In this document: positions 57,689 to 64,000 of the stretch, in pieces
Position numbering within the stretch: position 1 is the first letter of the stretch
How the letters are laid out: each line of letters starts with the position of its first letter
Assembly: GCF_017916365.1 (NCBI RefSeq)
Contig: NZ_JAFMSU010000001.1
Span: 1,178,001 to 1,242,000 of the forward strand
DNA length: 64,000 nt
Source: Rufibacter roseolus
GTDB taxonomy: Bacteria > Bacteroidota > Bacteroidia > Cytophagales > Hymenobacteraceae
Reading direction: 5' to 3'
Translations under genes and position numbers: made by a program
The notes under the pieces: model-generated
What the model was told of the DNA's origin: nothing
Databases searched by the model: none
Seen by the model: only the letters and a program-made list of their open reading frames with translations

Positions 57689-58561
57689 TTACCGCAGAAG
57701 ACCCGCCAGATCTTGGGCATGGGCGGTAGAAAAGGGCTGAAAACGCGAGGCGCCCCTGGCCTCGGGCCAACCTTGCAGGAGGGTTCTAAACGCAGCGCTG
57801 TTCTGCACGTGCAACTGGGTTAAGGATGCTTGCAGTTGCTGCCGAAGTTCTGCGGGAAGAGAGGCTTTCACCACCACGGGGCCCAGCGGAATCTGGCCCG
57901 AGGTCCAGAGCAGGGTAATGTCTTCTGGGTGCACCTGCCAGTTCTGGAGCTGGTGCAGGAGCTCGTCCAGGCCGCAGGCGCCTACCTCGGCTAGGCCGGA
58001 TTTCACCTGCTGCACTACCTGGGCATGGCTCTGGGTATACTGCACTTCCTCGAAAACTTCTTCCAGCGGTCCAAAGCCATTCTGCCGTAGAAACTGGCGC
58101 TGCAGGTGATTCCCCGAGGTGGAATGTTCCCCAGCCAGTAAGATGCTGGTAGGTCCTGGTCTGTTCTTAAGCTCCTCCAGACGCTGAATGCCTGACAACC
58201 GGCTGGCGAAAAGGCAAGCCTGGTAGTTCTTTTGCCCGGGAGGCGTTTCCAAAGTTACCAGAGATTGAACCGCTGGCACGGCATCATGGGAGAGCAGCAG
58301 AAAACCATAAGTGTTCACCAGCGCCACATCTATCTCCTGCGCCCTGATGGCCGTCAACAATGCCGGGATAGTGGGATAGCTCACTGCCTGCACCGGTCTG
58401 TGCAAGGTTTGCTCCAGGTGGCGGGCCAGCGGCTGCAGGTTTTCCAGCCGGTTGTGCTGGTCAAGGGCGTAGGTGGCCACCACCAAAGGGTGTTTCTGTT
58501 TTTGAGAAAAGGCGAGGTGGCAAAAGGTGAAAAGTAGGAAAAACAGGAAAATGGCTTTCAT
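57689..58561 (-). CDS. PhnD-like periplasmic substrate-binding protein without a transporter
   Basis: 290 residues from ATG 58561, which directly starts a Sec signal peptide (MKAIFLFFLLFTFCHLAFSQ); a longer frame places 13 residues before it. The body follows phosphonate/phosphite-type binding proteins: LQPLARHLEQTLHRPVQAVSYP, then EIDVALVNTYGFLL, the Ser/Thr-rich STSGNHLQRQFLRQNG and GLAEVGACGLDEL. No ABC permease or ATPase is nearby. It follows an AraC regulator gene by 72 bases on the same strand, so it may deliver a signal or be part of a one-component sensing route rather than transport. The ligand is unknown. Confidence 0.85.
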   Translation of the reverse strand: MKAIFLFFLLFTFCHLAFSQKQKHPLVVATYALDQHNRLENLQPLARHLEQTLHRPVQAVSYPTIPALLTAIRAQEIDVALVNTYGFLLLSHDAVPAVQSLVTLETPPGQKNYQACLFASRLSGIQRLEELKNRPGPTSILLAGEHSTSGNHLQRQFLRQNGFGPLEEVFEEVQYTQSHAQVVQQVKSGLAEVGACGLDELLHQLQNWQVHPEDITLLWTSGQIPLGPVVVKASLPAELRQQLQASLTQLHVQNSAAFRTLLQGWPEARGASRFQPFSTAHAQDLAGLLR

Positions 58562-58633
58562 GGCTCGGCTGGAAAATGGTTTCCGCAAAGCTATGGTCAA
58601 GGTGCCGTCCGCAGGTATCGGCCGAAGGCCAGA

Positions 58634-59539
58634 TTATGTCCCGGATGGTTCAGCGGTGAGTTTGCCTGGCGTGTGGCCGTACTGCTGCCGGAAAGCCTGC
58701 ACAAAATGTGAAGGGCTCTCGTAACCCACCGCATCAGCTACCTCGCTTACGTTGGCGTTGGTGTGGCGCAGGAGAAAGTGGGCGTGCTCCAGCCGACGCT
58801 GCCGGAGCCACTGGCCCGGGGCCATGCCATACGTCTGCCGACACGCTCTTTTGAAGCCAGAAAGGCTAAACCCGCCCATAAACGCCAGTTCCTCCAAGGT
58901 AACCGGCCGTAGGAAATTCTTCTCCAGGAGCTCGGTCAAAGAGGGGCGGGCCACCTCCTGCAGCTGCGCCAGAAAGTTTCTGAATGCGGGTCCTGCGGTA
59001 TCATGCAGCCAGAGTTGCCACAGTAGTTCCTGCAGTTTCAGGTGTAGCAGCGGCGCCGGCGCCAGGGACGGGTCTTTGAAGAAAGGCACCAGGGTCTGTA
59101 GGTACAGCGCCAGGGAAGAGTTCACCGGGAATGTGAAGCCAGCCTTTTGGGAAGGCTCTGCGGTTGATCCATGCAACGCCTGGGCCTGTTCCTGGGCAAA
59201 CGTCTGCAAGAGGGAAGTAGGCAAGAAAAACAGCAGGCTTTCATACCGATCATCCTGGCAGCGGCGCGAGGACATGAGGTAAGAACCTTTTTTGATCACG
59301 CCTCCGGTGCCGGCGGGCATCACCAGATCACCTTGTGGGGTATGCACCTCTTTCTGGCCATGCAGCACCACCATAAACAGGTGATTATCTAGTTGCACCT
59401 GGGTCTGGACCGAGTCCTGGAACCGGCGGTATTCCACCAGCGTGGCTTCTTGCGCAGACCAGGCCACCCGATCCGGCAACTGCGCGAAGAACGAGGGGAT
59501 AGCGATGCGGGAAGGCGTTGCCGATAGCAGGGTAGACAT
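58634..59539 (-). CDS. AraC-family transcriptional regulator
   Basis: 301 residues from ATG 59539 (MSTLLSATPSRIAIPSFFAQL); a longer frame adds 12 residues. Residues ~1-190 form a ligand-binding half without a clear family signature. The C-terminal ~100 residues hold the double helix-turn-helix: ENFLRPVTLEELAFMGGFSLSGFKRACRQTYGMAPGQWLRQRRLEHAHFLL, then NANVSEVADAVGYESPSHFVQAFRQQYGHTPG. It probably controls the PhnD-like gene 72 bases downstream and its own promoter. The inducer cannot be inferred. Confidence 0.94.
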   Translation of the reverse strand: MSTLLSATPSRIAIPSFFAQLPDRVAWSAQEATLVEYRRFQDSVQTQVQLDNHLFMVVLHGQKEVHTPQGDLVMPAGTGGVIKKGSYLMSSRRCQDDRYESLLFFLPTSLLQTFAQEQAQALHGSTAEPSQKAGFTFPVNSSLALYLQTLVPFFKDPSLAPAPLLHLKLQELLWQLWLHDTAGPAFRNFLAQLQEVARPSLTELLEKNFLRPVTLEELAFMGGFSLSGFKRACRQTYGMAPGQWLRQRRLEHAHFLLRHTNANVSEVADAVGYESPSHFVQAFRQQYGHTPGKLTAEPSGT

Positions 59540-59673
59540 ACTGGTCACAGTTCTGGGTACAGAACGAAAGTACACTTTTTGCGCAACAATGTACAGGTGC
59601 TGCGGGTTGTAGAACAGGCGCTGTTTTTAACTTTATTCTGAGAAAACAGGCCCTAAACGTAAAACGCATTCCC

Positions 59674-60489
59674 ATGCCCGAGTTACCCGAGGTAGAGACT
59701 TACCGCCGCTTCATTGACGAGACCAGCTTGTTCCAGCGCATTGCCGAGGTGGAGGTGCAGGACCCCAAGCGGCAACTGCAGGTAGACCTGGATGATTTCA
59801 GGAGGGCGCTGCGCGGAAACCAGTTCACCCAGACGGCCCGCATCGGCAAGCAGCTGTTCCTGGAAACCGCCCGAGGCCCCATCGTGACCATGCACTTCGG
59901 GATGACCGGCGATGTGGCTTACTACAAAGATGAGGCAGATACCCCGCGCTTTGCCCGGGCCATTTTCCATTTTGAGAACGGCTTTAAGTTCGCTTTCCTG
60001 GACTCCCGCAAGTTCGGTCGGCTGGGGCTCACCCAGAGTGTTGCGGCCTTCCGGCTACAGAAGAAACTGGGTCCCGATGCGATCACCCTCACTACCGAGG
60101 AGCTGACCCAGGGCCTGGCCAAGAAGAAATCGGCGATCAAGGCGCTGCTGCTGGACCAGCGCATTGCGCCCGGCGTGGGCAACTGGATTGCCGACGAGGT
60201 GCTGTTTCAGGCCCAACTGGAACCAGAGCGCCCCGCCGATTCCTTGCAGCCCGCTGAGATTGACCGCCTGGCCGCCTCCATCAGGGAAGTGCTGGAAACC
60301 GCCATCGCTGCCGAGGCCATCTACCGCGATTTTCCCTCGCATTACCTTATCCACGCTCGCGAATGGGACGAAGCGCCCGCCTCTCCTACCAAAGACGCCC
60401 ACCTTCACTGCCCCCGCTGCCAAACGCTCATCCAGAAGAAATACGTAGGCGGCCGCGCAACCTACTTCTGCCCCAATTGCCAGATTTAA
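59674..60489 (+). CDS. mutM: Fpg/Nei-family DNA glycosylase (formamidopyrimidine-DNA glycosylase-like)
   Basis: 271 residues. The N-terminus MPELPEVETYRR carries the catalytic Pro2 and Glu3. MHFGMTGD and DSRKFGRLGL are conserved strands, IAPGVGNWIADEVLFQA is the helix-two-turn-helix, and the zinc finger is HCPRC...TYFCPNC. The enzyme excises oxidised purines such as 8-oxoguanine and cleaves the abasic site. Members of this clade vary between Fpg and Nei specificity, so the mutM symbol is likely but not certain. It is divergent from the AraC regulator gene. Confidence 0.92.
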   Translation: MPELPEVETYRRFIDETSLFQRIAEVEVQDPKRQLQVDLDDFRRALRGNQFTQTARIGKQLFLETARGPIVTMHFGMTGDVAYYKDEADTPRFARAIFHFENGFKFAFLDSRKFGRLGLTQSVAAFRLQKKLGPDAITLTTEELTQGLAKKKSAIKALLLDQRIAPGVGNWIADEVLFQAQLEPERPADSLQPAEIDRLAASIREVLETAIAAEAIYRDFPSHYLIHAREWDEAPASPTKDAHLHCPRCQTLIQKKYVGGRATYFCPNCQI

Positions 60490-60735
60490 CGCCGGCGTAA
60501 TTTTAGGTTTGTAACGTCTGTTAAACGAAGAGGTGGTTTGGGCGATAATGTGATTCCTGTAAAGTATATTCGGCAGTACAGTTTAGGTTAACTATCTTTT
60601 TAGGCTGGTAGATATAGCACGGATAAGCCGAATAACTCCGGTTAACCAATAATTGTGGTGAATTTGAAATTATAAAATAGAATCTAATAAGCAGTTGAGA
60701 ATATCTCAGATTCAAAAATGAATTAGAAAATTTAG

Positions 60736-61104
60736 ATGAACCAAGCCTTACTAAATGACTTATGCGCAATGACTTTCTTTACCTGGATTTTGGTCGGGAA
60801 TGCGAAGCGAAGGTATCATTGGAGATACCTAAGGGAAGTAAGAAGTGACTTCAGACCATTCAAAACCGACGATGAGTTCTCTAGGTCAGTCAACATGAAC
60901 GACCAGAAGGAATATTGGAACAACGTCGGGGTTACATTTACACTGCTGCTGCCATATTTTCGAAGGGCAAAGGAAGTATTTGAAAGTCATGATGCAAGGA
61001 GATATGCTAAAACGGTAAATTACCTGCTGGTATCACAGTATTTTCTATTGGTGCTGTTGGTTTGGCTGCTCAAAGAATCTGACATTAAGTTTGGAATTGG
61101 ATAA
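60736..61104 (+). CDS. Small hypothetical protein with a C-terminal membrane segment
   Basis: 122 residues, no family recognised. The N-terminus (ALLNDLCAMTFFTWILVG) is mildly hydrophobic, followed by a basic stretch (NAKRRYHWRYLREVRSDFRPF) and an aromatic region. The end (YLLVSQYFLLVLLVWLLKE) is a clear membrane helix. Base composition is more A/T-rich than in the conserved genes to the left. It could be a recent acquisition. Confidence 0.6.
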   Translation: MNQALLNDLCAMTFFTWILVGNAKRRYHWRYLREVRSDFRPFKTDDEFSRSVNMNDQKEYWNNVGVTFTLLLPYFRRAKEVFESHDARRYAKTVNYLLVSQYFLLVLLVWLLKESDIKFGIG

Positions 61105-61393
61105 AGCTTTAAAACAATAAATGCTTTTTGGGGCTCTTTCCCTGAAATGAAGCACAAACTGGATAAATAGTTATAAATCCAAAGGAACAAACTCGCCCAA
61201 ACAACATCTAAATGCCAGCATCGGCCGACTGCCTTTTCCGGCGTTTACACAAGTACGTTAGACCAAATAAGAAATGACAAAACAGGCACTCTTTACTCTG
61301 TTAAGCTTATTGCGCATTCTCTTGTAAACGGCACCTTCAACTAACTTTCTTATAACGAAGTTGAGACAGTTGGATTCTTAAAGATCAAATGGA
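61105..61393. other. Spacer with possible cassette-boundary sequence
   Basis: 289 A/T-rich bases before the acetyltransferase gene. A degenerate member of the dispersed palindrome family lies near 61128. GTTAGAC at 61256-61262 matches the GTTRRRY core of integron attC sites, with ATCTAAA 50 bases to the left as a weak partner. No gene was seen. Confidence 0.35.
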
Positions 61394-62155
61394 ATGGATA
61401 TTCAATTATATCTAGATAGGATAAATTTCAACAGGCAAGTTTCGGTAAGCAAAGAGGTGCTTTTTGAGCTTCAGGCAGCTCATTTGCTGAGTGTGCCTTT
61501 TGAGAATCTGGATATTCACTATAACCAAAAGATAAAGTTAGATACAGACGCCATTTACAAAAAGATAGTGCTCAATCGCAGAGGTGGGTTTTGCTATGAA
61601 TTGAATGGGCTGTTTTATCAGCTTCTCAAGGGCATAGGCTTTGATGCCCGTATGGTATCTGGCAGGGTGCACATCAAAGACGAGAATTACGGGGCAGAAT
61701 ATGACCATATGGCTATTGTGGTTGGTGTAAACGGAAAGGAATACCTGGTGGATGTAGGCTTCGGGAAGTTTTCTTACAAACCCTTGGAAATATCACTAGG
61801 CGTAAACCTGCAGGATGAGTTCGGGTTGTTCAAGTTTGACAAGGCCTATGATGATTACCTGAGAATAAATCTTTTCAAAGACGGAAGTTGGGTTCCGCAG
61901 TATTTATTTGATCTAAAAGGAAGAGAGTTCCAGGAATTTGGGGAAATGTGTGGGTTCCACCAGACAAGCAAAGAATCTCATTTCACCCAAAAGAAAGTTA
62001 TTTCCATAATTACCAAAAACGGCCGGAAAACGCTCAGCAATAATCAACTCAAGATTACCGACGGTAATACCGAAAGTATAATAGAGTTTGAGGAAGAACT
62101 CTTTGAGTCTAAGCTCAAAGAATATTTCGATATTGAAATAAAAAGCAGTCGCTAA
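61394..62155 (+). CDS. nat: Arylamine N-acetyltransferase
   Basis: 253 residues. The catalytic triad of the NAT family is complete: Cys67 (NRRGGFCYELNG), His105 (AEYDHMAIVV) and Asp120 (YLVDVGFG). PFENLDIHY near 35-43 is the usual N-terminal signature. It transfers acetyl from acetyl-CoA to aromatic amines and hydrazines. The gene is more A/T-rich than its surroundings and has attC-like sequences on both sides, so it may have been acquired. It carries no operon partner. Confidence 0.94.
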   Translation: MDIQLYLDRINFNRQVSVSKEVLFELQAAHLLSVPFENLDIHYNQKIKLDTDAIYKKIVLNRRGGFCYELNGLFYQLLKGIGFDARMVSGRVHIKDENYGAEYDHMAIVVGVNGKEYLVDVGFGKFSYKPLEISLGVNLQDEFGLFKFDKAYDDYLRINLFKDGSWVPQYLFDLKGREFQEFGEMCGFHQTSKESHFTQKKVISIITKNGRKTLSNNQLKITDGNTESIIEFEEELFESKLKEYFDIEIKSSR

Positions 62156-62245
62156 CAAAGTATAAACCCCAGCTAGGCAGACGCCGGTGCCGTCGTTTAT
62201 TCAAATTGTTATCATCTAATTTAGTTTCTCGTTAAATACAAATTC

Positions 62246-63523
62246 ATGAAGAATATATTCGGGCTGCTGAGCCTATTTGCCCTGGCTATTCTGGCTTTCA
62301 AACCTGCTGATGATATAACTGGTTCAGACCTCTCAGATGACAACGGCTGGGTGGAACTTATCAATGGGAAAGATTTAACTGGATGGAAAGCCACAGAGAA
62401 CCCTGCTACCTGGTCAGTAACGGATGGCCTTTTCCAAGCCGACGGAAAACGGTCCCATCTGTTTTATGAAGGAGAATACCTAAAAGACGGTTTCAAAAAT
62501 TTTGAACTGGAAGTGCAGGTGAAAACTTTCAGGCTGGCTAATACTGGCATCTATTTCCATACCAGGTACCAGGAAACAGGCTGGCCCAATAGCGGCCTGG
62601 AAATACAGGTAAACAATACCCATATTGGAGAAGGGGACTATGTAGAACTCAAAAAAACGGCCAGCCTTTACGGGGTGCGGAATTTATACAAAACATTTGG
62701 CCAGGATGGGGAATGGATGACGGTAAAAGCCCGGGTAGAAAGCAACCGTGTGCAGGTTTGGCTCAATGGCATGAAAACGGTTGACTACCTGCAGCCCGAG
62801 AAAACATTTAAGACCGTTCCACGACTTGGAAAAGGAACGTTCTGTCTGCAGGGGCACGATACCTTGAGCAAAATGCAGTACAAAAGTTTTAGGGTGCGCC
62901 GCTTGCCAGATGACGCCCGTTCTAACGCGGTTGCTCCTGTTCTGGGTGCCTGGCATGACAGCCTCGTAGTGCTGCAGGGCCGTCAGTTTGCTTTTATTGA
63001 TTTAAATCCAAAGACCACCTTGTCAGCAAAAGAACTTGCGGACTACCTATATACCACGGGCATCAATGTTTCCATGGTAAAAAGCCCTGCCTCTGCAAAA
63101 GAACTTGCAACAGCTAAAAATCTTCCCCTTTTTACCGGTATAAAAGTGACTGCTACAAACCAGGCAAAGGCTCAAGCATCAGCCGCGGACTATATTGTTG
63201 GTGAAAGCACTGATGTAAAGACGGCACAGGCATTGCTGAAAGGAAAGAAAATCAATATCTGGTCTCACAAGGGCAGAGCCCTGAACAACCCTATGGCCGC
63301 AGAACTGTTGGACTTGGCAAAGCAAAACAACATTGCCATTGAAATAGACAATATAAGCAAGAGCCCGTCGGTGGAGATCATAAAGATGGCGAAGGCCAAA
63401 GGCTGTAAATTCACATTCGCAGGACTGGTACCCGCTTCAAACATGCAAAAATCAATGTATGTGGCAAGGGCCATAAAAGAGGCGAATCTTACTTATAAAG
63501 ACCTTTACATTCCCAAATGGTAG
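62246..63523 (+). CDS. Secreted DUF1080 (3-keto-disaccharide hydrolase-like) protein with PHP-like C-terminal domain
   Basis: 425 residues. A signal peptide (MKNIFGLLSLFALAILAF) precedes a DUF1080/GH16-like jelly-roll domain (~30-225) with the WVELINGKDLTGWK start, ANTGIYFHTRYQETGWPNSGLEIQV and WNDVxxx-like WMTVKARVESNRVQVWLNG blocks. DUF1080 domains occur in enzymes and binding proteins acting on sugars, including 3-keto-glycosides. Residues ~235-425 form a second domain ending IAIEIDNISKSPSVEIIKMAKAKGCKFTFAGLVPASNMQKSMYVARAIKEANLTYKDLYIP, which resembles the C-terminal part of PHP-type phosphoesterases. The fusion suggests a sugar-phosphate or sugar-acting role. The amidase gene follows after 132 bases. 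Confidence 0.85.
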   Translation: MKNIFGLLSLFALAILAFKPADDITGSDLSDDNGWVELINGKDLTGWKATENPATWSVTDGLFQADGKRSHLFYEGEYLKDGFKNFELEVQVKTFRLANTGIYFHTRYQETGWPNSGLEIQVNNTHIGEGDYVELKKTASLYGVRNLYKTFGQDGEWMTVKARVESNRVQVWLNGMKTVDYLQPEKTFKTVPRLGKGTFCLQGHDTLSKMQYKSFRVRRLPDDARSNAVAPVLGAWHDSLVVLQGRQFAFIDLNPKTTLSAKELADYLYTTGINVSMVKSPASAKELATAKNLPLFTGIKVTATNQAKAQASAADYIVGESTDVKTAQALLKGKKINIWSHKGRALNNPMAAELLDLAKQNNIAIEIDNISKSPSVEIIKMAKAKGCKFTFAGLVPASNMQKSMYVARAIKEANLTYKDLYIPKW

Positions 63524-63655
63524 CACTTTTAGACAGGGCTTGATTCACCTTGGCTTTATGGTGCTTCAAAGCTATGCTGTGGACTAGAAACCAACGACAA
63601 GATGGTGTAAACGCCATGCTGCATTACCGGCTGTCATTCATTTAAATTAGCACTT

Positions 63656-64000
63656 ATGCGACTTTACTTCTCCAGGGTTCTTAGCATCTTCTTTTTATTG
63701 ATTCTGTTTAGTGCCTGTACCCGAACGGGTAAGACAGGAGCCGAAGTAGGCGGGCAATTCAACGTGGAGGAAGCGACGATTGCCGATATCCACACGGCTT
63801 TCAAAAATGGCACCTGTTCCTGTGAGCAATTGGTGAAAACCTACCTGCAGCGGATAGAAAAGTACGACCAGCCAACCAAATTAAACGCCATTGTCCTCAC
63901 CAACCCTAAGGCGCTCCAACTGGCCCGGGACCTGGATGCAGAATACCGGAAAACGAAAAAGCTGCGGCCGCTGCATTGCATTCCGCTCATTGTGAAAGAC
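63656..64000 (+). CDS. Amidase-signature lipoprotein, 5' part (runs off the window)
   Basis: 115 codons from ATG 63656 to the window end, with no stop. A lipoprotein signal (MRLYFSRVLSIFFLLILFSAC, Cys21) is followed by the N-terminal helices of amidase-signature enzymes (FNVEEATIADIHTAFKNGTCSCEQLVKTYLQRIEKYDQ and LNAIVLTNPKALQLARDLD). The last residues LHCIPLIVKD hold the catalytic Lys of the Ser-Ser-Lys triad. The enzyme would hydrolyse amide bonds in the periplasm or at the surface. Confidence 0.9.
   Translation, partial: MRLYFSRVLSIFFLLILFSACTRTGKTGAEVGGQFNVEEATIADIHTAFKNGTCSCEQLVKTYLQRIEKYDQPTKLNAIVLTNPKALQLARDLDAEYRKTKKLRPLHCIPLIVKD

Overview
The window looks like a chromosome segment of a Bacteroidota bacterium, most likely order Cytophagales and plausibly family Hymenobacteraceae (Rufibacter/Pontibacter-like). 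The phylum call rests on type IX secretion (T9SS) sorting domains of type A and type B, several TAnnTTTG -7 promoter boxes, start codons mostly without clear Shine-Dalgarno sequences, and families typical of the phylum (DUF2652, HD-PycTM, DUF7948/SBBP proteins, YfiT-type DinB enzymes). The family-level call is inference.

Layout. 1-1.4 kb: the tail of a T9SS cargo gene, a tRNA-Arg(CCU) and a small basic protein. 1.8-4.2 kb: a class III cyclase-like DUF2652 protein convergent with an HD-PycTM membrane protein. 4.8-9.7 kb: a lipoprotein joining a metallophosphoesterase to a BamA-like barrel, followed by a second outer-membrane barrel. 9.8-14.5 kb (minus): polyphosphate kinase, SixA-like phosphatase, HflX and a membrane cytochrome c. 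14.7-16.5 kb: a GT4 glycosyltransferase and RfbC. 17.2-29.3 kb: a giant T9SS cargo (DUF7948, SBBP, PKD/Fn3, CARDB, collagen-like, sorting domain) split near its start by one in-frame TAA. 29.7-38.8 kb: MurF, an FG-GAP T9SS protein, an omega-amidase, a deoxyribonucleotidase, a methionine aminotransferase, a UDG-like protein, and a tiny membrane peptide paired with a disordered protein. 39-48.7 kb: a multi-PAS histidine kinase with its response regulator, Mfd, and a PAS-only protein followed by a degenerate CZB protein. 48.8-53.2 kb: MsrA, small conserved proteins, ferritin and a [2Fe-2S] protein. 53.4-60.5 kb: a type B T9SS protein, a YfiT-like enzyme, a PhnD-like binding protein behind an AraC regulator, and Fpg/MutM. 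60.7-64 kb: a small unknown protein, an arylamine N-acetyltransferase, a DUF1080-PHP fusion and the start of an amidase.

Many genes end at long, nearly perfect hairpins. The spacers carry at least three dispersed repeat types: a palindrome of about 36 bp of the form GTTTAGGGGCTG-spacer-CAGCCCCTAAAC (over a dozen copies of varying quality), a trio of consecutive hairpins inside a composite cassette of about 700 bp (two full copies, one partial), and a 24-bp palindrome (three copies).

No CRISPR array, prophage or recognisable transposase was seen. The best candidates for undescribed biology are the cyclase-like/HD-PycTM pair, a possible kinase-like domain inside the phosphoesterase-barrel protein, the stop-interrupted giant adhesin, the PAS-only/CZB pair and the structured repeats.
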